This document shows, piece by piece, positions 22,227-34,469 of a stretch of DNA of 64,000 bases. This stretch comes from Parasponia andersonii. Taxonomy: Eukaryota; Streptophyta; Magnoliopsida; Rosales; Cannabaceae. The translations under genes and the position numbers were made by a program. Positions within the stretch are counted from its first letter, which is position 1. The number at the start of each line of letters is the position of its first letter. The notes under the pieces were generated by a model. The model worked only from the letters and a program-made list of their open reading frames with translations. It had not been told where the DNA came from and ran no database searches. The DNA is taken from contig JXTB01000005.1 in the NCBI GenBank assembly GCA_002914805.1, positions 2,453,390 to 2,517,389 on the forward strand, given 5' to 3'.

Positions 22227-23130
22227 CTTCCAAACTCAACAAACCAAACCTTAAAACTTATATTTTGTTTTCCAACTTTTTGAAGAAAAATCCCAACTAG
22301 TGAGGTGAGGAGCCAAAAGGACCAATAATTTTAGTTTCATTTTGTAATGAGAGTATTTGGTGTGGGACAAAATATAATAAATGGGTGTATACTTAGATTT
22401 GCTAATTCGAGGCCATAAAGTGCTTTTGGGCCGAAAATGTCTTGTCTTCATTTGCTTTGTGGCACATGGGGAATCAGAATTTCTGCACAGTGAAATATTT
22501 GTGGTGACAGAAAGAATCAGGAAAGGACGGTTTTAGATAAGTAAAAGCTAATTAGTGGTGTTGTTTATTTTTTCTTTTCTTGAAAAAAAAAATTTAATAG
22601 ATCTTACTAAGAGATTTGGCTTTTAAGAAGAATAAAAGTGAGAGTACTATAAAGTTCTTTTCTTAGTTTTTTCTGGATAGTATTTTATAATTCTTTGTCC
22701 AAAAGAGTGAGCTGGTTTCATTCTTTTAGTGATATCGTCAAGAAAGCTTATTCTAATTATGTTGAAAAATGCAAATTTTTTAAGGTGCCCTTTGAGATTT
22801 TTCAGGTTTTTTACGTGCTCCGTACGGGTATTTGATCTTGTTTCTCCTCATAATGTAAGCTACTTTTTTTTTCATTTGAAAAAGTTCCATGTGACTCTAG
22901 CTATGAGCTAGAATATAGTCAACTGCATATGAATACTATATTAAAAAAAGAAATAAAGAAAACTCAATCACTACAATGATTAGTCCGAAGGATTTTAATC
23001 GACATGCAATAAAACTTTTAGCTTTGCTAGCACTATATAAAGAATTATGCATTGATATGAAATTCACGTAGAAGCTACGCCAACAAATTAACCATCATAA
23101 TCAGACAAAGGCATATATATCCATAGTATT
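22227..23130. other. Upstream region of the channel gene
   Basis: About 0.9 kb between the channel start codon and a solo LTR. On the minus strand a TTATATTTTG element near 22368-22378 could serve as a TATA box about 140 bp before the ATG. This is weak, because the whole region is AT-rich. Confidence 0.35.
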
Positions 23131-23956
23131 TGTGGGACCCGTTCCCGAACTTTATGCCACGAGGAAGGCTATGCGGATCACACGTGATCTCACCATCGGC
23201 CTTTGGGCCGTCCAAGGTTAGGGCCGAATTTATCACTGACATCAGACGGTCCGGCCCAGTCAGATCCCAACCACGACAGCTAGGGGTCAGAGGCCCCAAG
23301 GGTCTGCTACATAGGAACAGCGATTTTTATCTCAACAGTCGGAAGAGTCAAAAGCCCCAAGGGTCTTCAGACTAGATACAATAGAAAACAACTCACGGCT
23401 CCAGACCCAAACAGAGCATTTAATGCGATCCTGGGTAGGTGTGTATACCAGGGACAAGTCATCCTGACAGAACGGCGATTTGCCCAAATCTTACTCCTGA
23501 CAGATTGAAGATGTAGGAGGCGGCGAAAATCAGGCCACGGTAGCACATAGGAGATCACAGAAATTTCGGCCCGTGACTGTTAAAAAAGATCTTGAGGTGA
23601 AAGGTACTTATTCATGAGATGGAGAACCAGACTGTTCACTATCTCAAGACTACATATATAGAAGCCATGCATTCCCGAGAGGAGCATGTACGCACAAAAA
23701 ACTGATATATATAAAAAAGTCTGTGAACAAAAAGAAAACAGATAGATATTCATACTGAAATATTTCCCTTGCTACCCAACACAAAGATAAACTACTGACT
23801 TAAGCATCGGAGAGTCTTTGCAGGTAGCCACCCCCGCCTCTCCGATCTTATTTGGAGTTCAGAGAGCTTTGAGACAGCAAGGACACGTGGACAGTTAGAG
23901 AATACAGCGTCAGCAGTTCGAGACACGTAGACAGCTGGTGAGAAACCGCTCCAACA
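23131..23956 (+). mobile_element. Solo LTR, 826 bp, with near-perfect target duplication
   Basis: Starts TGTGGGACCCG, ends CTCCAACA, and is flanked by GTATT (23126-23130) and GTATC (23957-23961). It is clearly more GC-rich than its surroundings. A GCATCGGAGAGTCTTTGCAGG-like segment near 23803 is typical of the R/U5 part of plant LTRs. No internal domain or partner LTR is present. The superfamily (probably Ty3/gypsy) is an inference. Confidence 0.8.
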
Positions 23957-26086
23957 GTATCTTTCTAAAATATTGTGGTTAAATGAATTTTTCAATCACA
24001 CAAAATACAATGATATTGCCGTTGAAACTTTGCCTCAATTTACGCTGTTCAGGTGAATTGTCTTTTTTTTTAATTTATTAATGATAATATAATTTTCTGT
24101 TAATTCTGTCAGATAAATAAGGAAGGAGGACTGCTATCCCTTAATACGATTTTAAGCATAGCTAAATGGAAATTTTGGTTTTAACCCTACTCTCATTTGT
24201 TTTACTTTTGTTTCTTAATATGTTATGGGAATTTTAGCAAAGTAGTTATTAACGTTGACTTAATTTAATTAGTATTAGTTACACTAACCGAAGATTTGAT
24301 CAGTATGCTTTAAATTCTTCATGGTTTGCTTAATTATTAAGAAAAATATTCCTAAAACAAATTATGGTATTGGAATCAGTTCAATTATGCCATTCTACGT
24401 ACAATAATTTAGAATATGTACCGATAATTTATTCAAATTGAAAAGGGGGTGGTTTTTAACTTTGCGCATTGTAGCTGGGTCATTTGTCCATTCGTTGCTA
24501 TTTGAGATAAGACGACCGTCTTAGAAGCGGATTTGACATCACTAAATTACTAAAACTAACGTAAGTAGCTTAATACTTATAAAATGTTACTTTTGTTGAA
24601 TTTTATGTTAATGTTTTTTTTTTTAATTTTTAAAGAGCATGACGTGTAATGAGATAACTCTTGTGGCCGTACTAAGTTAATTCGTAGAACCTTCTCTACT
24701 GTCTCTACTCTCTCGACAGTTCATAATGTTCGAAAGGCGATGATGTTTGTCAGAAATTCGATCAGAATTAGTCCCGATTGTACCGTCGCAAAAATTAAAT
24801 AATATAATTATGAGTAAAATATCGTTAAGTAATTAAAACTATTCTACTAATTACTCAAATAAGATTATTGAAATTAGATCAATTTTAATTTTATCTAAGT
24901 AATTAAAATTAAAATTTGAAAAATAAAAATGAAACACCTAATAAAGAAATTACTGGAAAAATATACTAATGTAGGGCCAACTTCATCTTTCCGATCTTTT
25001 TTAATTCTTCCATTGTTTCTTTTTAATCCAATTAATTTAGTTAAGTATTAATTAGAAAATCTTAATATGTATTACTAATTTCTTCTGAGATTTAGTAATA
25101 ATATCTCTACTTAACAATCTACTATATTCTAATTCAAATTAATTTATGTAAAAGATTCCTTAAGTTCAATAGTTTCTATAACAATTTATGCCTATTTAAT
25201 ACAATTTATTCTGTTTATGAGACATATTCTAAATCTCATTTTCCAATTCAATTCCGTCTAAAATTTCATAAATAATTAATTGAGTGGCCAAATCAATCAA
25301 AAATATTAAGTACAAATAAAATATTACTTGGTATAGAAAATAAATGCTTGAATTCAACAAAAGAAAACTAAAGATTCATGGCCATGGTCCATTGAAACCC
25401 TAGGAAAAAGTGTTAGTTCGTAACAAAGATAACAAAATTAAGAATAAAAGGTTGTAACATGATTAAAAATTTAAAATATAAATTAAATAAACGAGAGTTG
25501 AACAAGATCGTGAATGATCAAGAATAATTACAAATCTCTTCTATCTAGTTCAACCTCCAATTACTCTTTTTTTTAGAACAAATTTACTAATCAGCAATGA
25601 AGAGAAAAACTAAAGACAGAGAAATTGATTCCCCTTTATATATTTACATACTAAAGTAGTTACTCATGAAAGAGAATCGTAATCTTCTTCTTCATTGTTT
25701 CTTATTTTTATTCATTCTCTTACCCCTTAATTCCCTTTTCACTCGTTCCTGTTACGAATTAGTATACCACTTAGACGCATGAGTAAACATGGCCCTAGTT
25801 TCTCTCTCTCTCACTCTATTCAATTCCTCTATGTCGGTTGCTGACGGTTACATTCTGCCAGTCTCTGTTCACGTGTATGCATGTGTGTCTGTGAAAGTCT
25901 GTTCAACCGACTCAAAAGCCATCACGTTTCTAATGTCATTTTTCTTTGTTACGCAAGGTGACACTTCACACAAGTCCAGCTAATGGGCCTCCTCATAATC
26001 CAAGCCCAATTATGAGAACCTCTTAATTCGATTTCCTTCTTTCTCTTTTTCAATTGTTGCTGAAACATCTTAGTTCATAAATTGAA
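23957..26086. other. AT-rich intergenic stretch, possibly old LTR debris
   Basis: No gene recognised. The open frame at 25789-25983 is short and lies in a CT-rich stretch without homology that I can name. The block 24660-25800 has LTR-like composition on the minus strand but no ends that I can define. Confidence 0.4.
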
Positions 26087-26802
26087 GAGGAAATTTGATT
26101 TTTTATGGCAATTCTTCAAAAAATTAAAAAATTCCGGATTTTGAAATTATTTGAAAAATTATGGATTTTAATTAGAAAAATACCACTTTTTATTAATTGA
26201 TTAGTTTGAGGTTCAAGTAACCCAGATGGTTACGTCAAGTATACAAATTTTGAAGACTAAGTAGTATTTTTCTAAATATTTGTTAAAAATGTTATTTTTT
26301 TCAAAATTATTTTTTAAAATGATATTTTCCTATATCAATTAGGAGTTTTTCAAAAATTCAGCCCCTTCGGGATTTTCAATGGGCTTCTTTCAAAATTCAA
26401 GGCCCAAAGTGCCAAAAATTGAAAATACAAGATTAGCCAAATTTTTTGAAAAATCTCGATTAGATTTGAAAAAAATTCATCTTTTAAAACTATTTTAGAA
26501 AAATAACCCTTTATAAATATTTAGAATAATACTATTTTTTTAAATTTGATATTTTTTAAAATAAGTATTTTTTAATAATACTTGAGATAATTAGTATCCA
26601 ATCTAGTACCTAGGGTAACTTATCAAGTTACATCATGTAACTCGATTAGTTACTTCAAGTATCTCATCGATTAATAAAAATGATTTTTTGAAATATTTTG
26701 AAAATAGTATTTTTCTAATTAAAATCCAGGATTTTTCAAAAAATTTCAAAATGTGGGATTTTTAATTTTTTTGGAAAATTATCATAAAAATTACATTTTC
26801 TC
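26087..26802. mobile_element. Fold-back MITE-like element with ~100-130-bp inverted arms
   Basis: Left arm 26087-26186 and right arm 26802-26704 (reversed) align closely, sharing ATTTTGAAATT and GGATTTTAATTAGAAAAATAC. The similarity continues inward for about 30 more bases. Outer ends are GAGGAAAT and ATTTTCTC. No coding capacity. The long terminal repeats suggest a Mutator-type element, but no target duplication is visible. Confidence 0.7.
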
Positions 26803-26920
26803 TTTTTTTAAAAAAAAAAAATTTTGGTACTTTATCTATATCTTTGTAAGAACCTCTCCATCTCATATAATTTAATGTGAAAATTAGAAAAAATAAAATA
26901 AAATAAAAAAAGGAATATAC

Positions 26921-27218
26921 AATGGGCTCTGTTTTTTAAATCTTGTACGGTTTTTATTAGAAAAATATTAGTTTTTTAAAAAGATTTAGAATAATACTTT
27001 TTTTAAAATAGTAACTAGTAAGCAGTAATCAATTTCGAGTATAGTAAGCAAAAGTATATATAATTGGTATATAACCGATAAGTGGTAATAGGCAACCAAT
27101 TTTCATAAACTGGTAACTCGTAACCATTTTAAATATGGTATTTTTCTAAAACTTTTTAAAAATTGATATTTTTTAAATAAAAACTGTACGGGAATTGGAA
27201 AAAAAATCTGACTTCCAT
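26921..27218. mobile_element. Short fold-back element with ~75-bp inverted arms
   Basis: The left arm from about 26921 and the reversed right arm from about 27218 share ATGG, GTACGGTTTTTATT and AAAAAGATTTAGAATAATAC-like sequence. The loop carries GTAACTAGTAAGC and GGTAACTCGTAACC motifs like those in the neighbouring larger element. No target duplication was found. Confidence 0.65.
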
Positions 27219-27429
27219 ATTTGTAATTCTTTTTTTTTATATATAAATAAAAGTGTTAGAAACCCTAATGTTCCATTGACATTACTTGTCCAATTTGGTT
27301 CACAGCCTCATAGTCATAGATTCCCATTCTACTTTAATTTCTTTTGGGGATAATTAGATTATTACTAATAAAAATATAAATTAATTACAAATATACAATG
27401 GAAAGGAATTTCAAGCTTCCGTACCGCAT

Positions 27430-29400
27430 CTATTTAGTATATTTGAAAAGGTAAATAAAAGGCACGATGGCAGACTCGTAATTAAAACATTCTTTTTAGA
27501 ATTAAGTTATATTTTATATAGAGTTTAAAATGAAACTTAAAAGTTAATGGGTCTAATTTTTTGTACGTTTTATTCTCCATTTCACTTATTGGGTTCGAAT
27601 CTCACCAGTCCCTTTGCATTTTTTTTCCCTTTCATTAATTTTCCTTTTACATTGTTTTTCTTTTATATTTTTTTCCATCTTTTATTTCTTTTCATTTTTC
27701 CTCTCTTAAGGATATTTTTTTACTTTAATTTTTAATAGTTATCAGTAATACTAATTTGAAGAACTAATCTCTAATTTCCAAACTGGCTAGTTACTGATAA
27801 CCAACAATTAGTAATCAATCTTATAGTTGATAATTTGTAATCAAATTGATAATTTATAATCGGTAATCAAATTGGCTGCAGGTAAATTAAAACCATTAAC
27901 CATAATGAATCACTAATGAAAAATAAAATAAAATGCCACCAACTAGAGAATAGTTACTATTAATCATTAAAAATTATGGTTACTAGTTACTTGGTTACTG
28001 CTTATTTAATACTTTCTTACTACTTACTAGCTACCTACACTTAATTCGGTTAATGGTAACCAATAACCAATTTAATTACTAATTATTAATAACAAAAAAT
28101 ACTTATTGTTAACTAATTATAAAGTTAATTATTGATTATTAGTTATCAGTTACCAATAAGGACTGAATAATATCCAATAATCAATCTAGCAATTGGTTTC
28201 AATTTTGTTATATGGCAATTAGTAACTATTTTTGTAATCGGTCACCAGTAATTAGTAATTAGTAACTGTTGACTAGTGTACTGATACTATCATTATGAAA
28301 GCTAGTAACTAGTAATAATTAACTAATATCTAAAGTGGTAATTAGTTACGTAATAGTAACTAAAGTAAGCATTAATTAGTTTTATAACTGATAACCAGTA
28401 ATCAAATTAGTAACTATTATCCAAGTATTGATACCAGCCAATCTTATAACCACTTTAAAAGCCAGTAACCAATAATCATTATCTAAATTAGTTATTGGTA
28501 ACTTAATGGTAACTAAAGTAATCACTAACTAGTCTTGTAACTAGCAACTAGTAAATAAGTTTGTAATTAGCATCTAGGTATTAGTAATCGGTAATTAATA
28601 ATTAATAAACAATTTTAAAATTAACTAGTTTTATAATTGGTACCACCAAATCACCACTTTGAAATCCTGTAACTAGATTAGTTATCAGTTTTGCGACTAA
28701 TATCCAAAGTAACTAATAACTAAATTAAATAATAGGGGAAAAAAAGATGGCTCTTTTATCCTTAAGAGGGATAGAAAAAAAGAAAAAAATAATTAAAAAA
28801 GTAAAAAGAAATTACAAAAGAAAAAAGAGGGAGTAGCATGGCTTAATATAAATAAATAAATAAATAAGGTGAACAAATTGAAAAATGAAAATGAGAATAG
28901 CATGTCTCACTTAAATTAGTTACCACTAAATGGGAAAAACAAGTACGTTAAATTGCCTAAGGGTAATTATTAACCAAATTGGTAATTGGTAAAGGATAAT
29001 TAGTAACCAGCTCTAGTTATTATTACTTTTAATTTTATTTATTTATTTAATTTTGCTTTAAAACCAGTAAAATGTCTTATATCTAGTAATAGAAATAGGA
29101 AAAAAAAATTAAAAGTACGAAAAAAAAGGAGAGAGAAGAACGGCTGAATGAAAAAAAAAACAAAAAAAAAGCAAAAAATATTGAAAGAGGGAAAAAAATA
29201 AAAAAAAAAACAAAATAAAATGAAAAAAGAATAAAAAAAATTGAAATGCTGGGTCTCGAAACCGTATAGTAAAAGAAAATCTGCACGACATGAACTAGTA
29301 AGACAACACATTCTTTAACGTATATATGTATCTATAATTTAAAAAGTTGGTTTTATTATCATTTTGCCACTGCATGCTTTAATCCGTATATATGCAACTA
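27430..29400. mobile_element. Candidate fold-back element with tRNA-like arms (copy 2)
   Basis: Subterminal segments 27464-27510 and 29395-29335 (reversed) match, sharing TGGCA, TAAT, AAAAC and CTTTTTA blocks. Inside are GGGTTCGAATCTC (27590) and, inverted, GGTTTCGAGACCCAGCA (near 29265). Each is followed by a pyrimidine tract on its own strand. A CTCTTAAGGATA motif also occurs in both orientations (27704 and 28768). The 1-kb centre is a dense field of short GTAACTAGTAACC/AATTAGTTACT motifs. No coding capacity; it is related in plan to 5960-8040. Confidence 0.5.
27740..28740. repeat. Irregular array of TAGTTACTAGTAACCAAT-type short motifs
   Basis: About 1 kb in which variants of AGTTACT, GTAACTAGTAA and AACCAGTAAT recur every 10-20 bases in both orientations, with no fixed period. 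Similar but sparser motifs occur at 6590-6840 and 27015-27140. Confidence 0.7.
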
Positions 29401-30240
29401 TTTAGTTTCAACGCAGTATATAAAATAATTATTCTAGGTTCCACCGTATATCCGTAATATTTATTTTAGTTAGTGGTAAAAGCTTAGAAAACCCTTTCTT
29501 TTTCCTTTCTAAATGATACAACTTAAACATTACATGCACCAGACTCCTAGTTCCTTAAAAATCTTGTCAACGGGCTTGCCTCGTATATGTTAAAGTTGTT
29601 GGCCCATTTCTTGATTCAATGGACTCTTAAAAACTTCTAGTCTTGGGCCTGATATCATCAACAGTGCCACTTTTAAGTTCTTTTTCTATCAATACCTCAT
29701 AACCTGTTCAATTTAACAAAATACTACAAATTATGATAAAGGCTTTTAGAACAGAATATAATTGGGCACAAAAGTAAGATGGAAAGGTGTAAATAATGCA
29801 TAAAATACAAGCATATTAGTGACATGATACGAAGGGCACAGCGAATGAAAAACAAAAAAAATAAAAATTTATCGTCCATGCCTCCTTGGTTTGTTTTTTC
29901 TCTGCCGTCTCACTATCTTATTACAGCCTCCTCTCTCTAGCTCTCTTACTTATTTATTGGACTCTCTCTTTTTCTTTCTCCACCATCCTCACTTCTCTTC
30001 TCTCTCATGTTTCTCAACCTTATAGCACTTTTATGCGTGAATTCAAGAATGTTCAATTTCGATGCCCAATAAATTAATGTCACTCTATTCTCATTTTTTA
30101 TGTAAATTTTTAATTTAGCATGATATCTATTCATTAATTTTACGTAAACTTAGACACCAAAATTGGACTGGAGATTTGAATTGATACGGTATCATATCAC
30201 TATTTACACTCAAATATTTATGTCCATTGATTATTAAAGT
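29401..30240. other. Intergenic stretch, no feature recognised
   Basis: Contains a CT-rich segment (29880-30010) with a 63-codon open frame that looks like chance. No exon or RNA gene is visible. Confidence 0.5.
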
Positions 30241-30768
30241 TAGGGCTGTCAATTTTTTACATGACACTATGATATGACTCGAAAATGACACGAAATAAAT
30301 GAATTTTGGTGATCCATTTAATTTTTATGTCAATTTCGAGTTAACACGTATAATAAATAGATGAGTTTCAAGTCAATCCGCTTAACTTGAAAATGACTGT
30401 TTAACACGTTTAATTAAACGGGTCATTTTCGTGTCGTATCAACACGACACTAATACAAAATATTTATTAATATTTTAAATGTTATTTTGATTAATTCTAA
30501 ACATATTTTATGTGTAAAATTGAATTAATTAGTGTATAATCGTATTAAATTAGAGTAATCGTGTCAAATAGGTTATAATATAATATATGACACATTTATT
30601 GAACGGATTACACGTGTTGTGTTGTGTTACACATATATTAATCGTATCATGTTCGAGTTTAAGTTTTTAACACGTTTATTAATTGCATCGCATTTAGATT
30701 GAGTGTTATCATGTCGTATCGTAATCTTGTCGATCCGAATACGACACGATAACACAAATTACTAGCTC
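30241..30768 (+). repeat. Dispersed 0.53-kb repeat, copy 1
   Basis: Starts TAGGGCTGTCAATTTTT and ends with ACGACACGATAACACAAATT. It is rich in ACACGA and GTGTCG words and matches the reverse complement of 51755-52275 along its length. The AGGGCTGTCAATTT start resembles plant hAT-like MITEs, but I cannot see a target duplication. Confidence 0.8.
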
Positions 30769-31799
30769 AAATTGAAGTGATATAACAATGTCCAACAGCG
30801 TGGAAAGATTAGGTTTCGTACGTGTAAGTTGCAAAGAGCGTATTAATCTTTGGCATAGACGTTCGGAAAATAACGGACCAACCCCTTGAAGTGTCTTGTA
30901 GGTAGGCACTATGTGAATATATACATCATGACAGCAAATTATTGAAAGAGTAGTTAACGAAACCAAACCATATTGGCTATATTCATATAAAATAATGGAC
31001 AATTATAGATGATTAGTTGGACTTTTAATGGTTTACATATAAATATATCTGTACATATGGTCCATAATACTGAGACGCCACTTGCACTGTCACAAATATC
31101 ATAATCAGAATATACAACTTGGAGACGATTAGGAAAGAAGTTGGAAGCAACAGCTCAAAAATCCCATCAAGATATATACAAATTTATTAGTATAGAATCA
31201 AACAAAGAGACAAAATCAATCAACCTTACTGTTTAAATGATATACAACTGGGCAGCACTGATAGGCCATAATCTATTGTTGTTGATGCCTTGATGCACTT
31301 CAATTTTGACGTCATTTCTTAGACAATAACTGACATCATATTTAAGGGGCCCATATTTAAATTAGTGTCGGGGCCGAAGTGAAAATTTTATTTAGGACAA
31401 GAGTGTTAATTCAAATAGCACTAGAGCTAATCAACGTTTATGGAGTTCATTGTTAACTGAAGATTCTTTTTCGTTTGAATAAATTTCATGGTTATTTTTA
31501 CATTCATGAATTTCATATTGTCACGGTGAAGAAAATACACGAAACGATTGTCATAATACCATTACGATTGCAAATTTAATTTGACTAATAATGGTAATAA
31601 TAAAATAAAATAATTGCCATACAACTAATTCGAAATTAATAGCAGTTTACTAAATATTATTGCGCTATGTTAGTGTTTATATTTCTAAACATATTTGTTG
31701 GAGCATGACAAAGTGAGTACGAAGTATGAGTAAGTTGGCTATTTTTATAATGTTACTTTCATTTCTATTGATTTTAGTTTTGAGTACTTTTATTTCCTA
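30769..31799. other. Intergenic stretch, no feature recognised
   Basis: AT-rich sequence with a 97-codon minus-strand frame (31002-30709) that overlaps the repeat and has no recognisable domain. I do not count it as a gene. Confidence 0.45.
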
Positions 31800-32830
31800 A
31801 AATGATAATCCCATGATTCAAACCTTTTACCTCTTACGTAAGAATCTTAAGACTAACATCTTATTGGTGTGATAGTTATCAAGATGCCAGGCTTAAAACT
31901 TTTATGTAAGAGGTAAAAGAGGTAAAAGTCAAGAATTTGAATTTTAGGGACATTACTTTTAGAAATAAGAGTACCCAAAACTAATCTACTATGAATGAGA
32001 GTACTAAGTGGACAAATAACAGACGAGCCTACCGTTTTGTAGAAATTGTAGAAGTTGTCCTTCTAACAAAAGTGCGGACGTCTTTGTGACGGGGAGCCTG
32101 TCCGTCACTTGTCCACCTGGTACTCTCATTCCCAGTAGATTTGACCTTGAGTACTCTTATTACTCAAAGTAAAATCCTTGGGTACTCTCATTCCTCAAGG
32201 TAGTGTCCCCACAATTCAAGTCTTGACCTCTTGGTTGGGTTGACATCCTAGTAGCTACCCAAATAAATTAGAATGAGAATACTATTGGTCAAATAATAGG
32301 CGAGTTCACCACTTTGTAGAAGCTGTTATTCCAATAAAAAAAATACTAATGCTTTTGTGACAAAAGACCTACCTATCATTTGTCCACCTGATACTCACAA
32401 TGATTTTAGCCTTAGGTACTCTAATTTTCCAAGATAATGTCTCTAGGATTCAAACTCTCGACCTCGTGGTTGGACTAGTATTTACAAACAGTTCTAGGTA
32501 TTTTTATTTTTCAAAGTGACGTCCCCACAATTTGAACCGTTCCACCTCTTGGTTTAGTTGATATCCTAGTAGCCCCTAAACCACTTAGCGTAGTGGTTAC
32601 CAGAATATTAGCCAACTAAGAGGTCGAGATTCGAATATCGGGACGCTATAATGGGAAATGAGAATACAAGCTATAATGAGAAATGAGAATACAAGGCTAA
32701 AACCGCTGAGGTGATAGCTAGGCTATAAAAGTTCCCGGTGAGTATAAAGTGGATAAATAGCAAGAGGACCCACTAGTTTGTGGAAATTGTCCTTCCAGCA
32801 ACATGTTTCCAGTTTGATATTTAACATTTA
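31800..32830. mobile_element. Cluster of tRNA-derived SINE-like copies in both orientations
   Basis: The clearest copy (plus, 32572-32830) has an A-box-like TAGCGTAGTGG (32586-32596) and a B-box-like AGATTCGAATA (32627-32637), spaced as in tRNA-derived SINEs. Related B-box regions appear on the minus strand near 31820, 32213, 32452 and 32530, and on the plus strand near 31925. Shared downstream words include GAGTACC, GGTGGACAA and GAAATTGTCCTTC. The pieces overlap in inverted order, so individual ends are uncertain. Confidence 0.6.
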
Positions 32831-33119
32831 ACACATCACATATGACGATGACACCGTTAAGCACTTACGAAGATGTAGTTGTAATTTTTTAATTGAAATA
32901 TACATATATTATTTCTTTGATATGCTAATTTATAATGTTATAAATTAATATATACTATTTTTAAAATTGTTTTCGCAATAATACTGAAAATCTCTGAGAA
33001 TCTCTGATTCTCTAAAATTTATCTAAATCAGAAGATTGTAATTCACTTACAATTTTAACGTATACATAGGCACATCACTATTCGACGGATAAGGTTCATG
33101 TCTATGGTATTCAATATAA

Positions 33120-33244
33120 TGGAAACACCATAAAGATGTATCGAGGATAAGGTTTTTTTTTTTTTTCAGTGGTTCAATAGTGGAAACATCATAAATATGC
33201 ATTGAGGATAAGGTTTTTCTTTTTTGTTTTTAGTGGTTCAATAG
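33120..33244. repeat. ~62-bp imperfect tandem duplication
   Basis: Units 33120-33180 and 33181-33244 share TGGAAACA, GAGGATAAGGTTTTT and AGTGGTTCAATA. They differ mainly in the length and purity of an internal T tract. Confidence 0.85.
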
Positions 33245-33509
33245 GCAGCTAGTTACACATATATTGTAGTTGTTTTGTGAGCAGAATAATTGTGACCAAA
33301 AAAAAAAAAAAAAAAGAGAAAGTTTAGGCAATTGGTACGTTATATTTATAAAACTATTATGTTGTTTAAAAGCATAAAAAAATGTTTTCATAAGAATTTA
33401 CCAATTACTAATCATAATTTACCAATTACCAGTCATACTTTTAAAATAACTAATTAAGAAATAAATAAATACTAATCATATTTTTTTAATAACGGATTAA
33501 TAAATAATG

Positions 33510-33869
33510 GGGAAATTATCATTTTTATACCATGTATTTTGACATTTTGTTCAGTTTATACATTTTATTTTGGTTATTATCAATACTGACCCTTAGATTT
33601 TATATTTGTTACAAATTTATACCCTGACACTAATTTAGAGCAATTAATTTACCAAGATGATTTAATAAATTTATTCTCGGATCAGTTTTTATATGGTTTA
33701 TTTTCAATTTTTTAAACAGTAACTTGGTAAATTGACTGCTCTAAATTGGTGTCAGGGTATAAATTTGTAACAGATTTCAAATCTAAGGGTCAATATTGAT
33801 AATAACCAAAACAGAAAGTATAATTTGAACAAAGTATCAAAATGCAGGATATAAAAATGATAATATCTC
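33510..33869. mobile_element. Mutator-type MITE with perfect 9-bp target duplication
   Basis: A 360-bp element with about 150-bp inverted arms, starting GGGAAATTATC and ending GATAATATCTC. It is flanked on both sides by TAAATAATG (33501-33509 and 33870-33878). The arms share TTTGGTTATTATCAATA and TACAAATTTATACCCTGACAC. There is no coding capacity. Long inverted arms with a 9-bp duplication are the mark of Mutator-like elements. Confidence 0.92.
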
Positions 33870-34469
33870 TAAATAATGCTACATATCTAATATATTAGAT
33901 ACAAATCAGTTTTACATTTATAATTGAAAACAAAATTGTAAAGAGATGAATTATTCATCATTTTATATAACCGTACATTTATATTAAATATAGATTTTCT
34001 TCTATGGATATTGCAATATTTACCCATTGATATAAATTCTAATTTGCATCATTTGATTTTGATGCGATAGTTATATTGATTTGAATAATTTTTTTTTGGA
34101 AGGCCAATTTGAATAATTGTAAGAAAAAAATCTATTATATTTGATCATACTAAGGTAAATATAGAATATCATTTATTAATTTATTAGTACCTATTTGTTA
34201 TTTGTTAAGTTGGACCTTTTTTAAGTTTTATTTTTTCAATTTCATTCCCTCAATTGATTCTTTATACTTTTCTCATTCTATTCCATTTTTACATTCTCAT
34301 TCCATCTTTTTTATTGAAATCAAAATTTGAAGTTAAAATTAAAATCAAAATTGACATATTAATACATAATAATTTCTTGATAGACATAATTAGATGAATT
34401 AAAAATTAAAATAAAATTGATAAGGTAATATGTAAAAATCCTTTATTTATTATCATATGATCAAGTGGA

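Noticed and set aside
25789-25983. 64-codon plus-strand frame as a small gene
   Set aside because: CT-rich start, no domain, no support from context.
29039-29311. Overlapping minus-strand frames of 60-90 codons
   Set aside because: Low-complexity F/L/S frames from a purine tract in an inverted-arm element.
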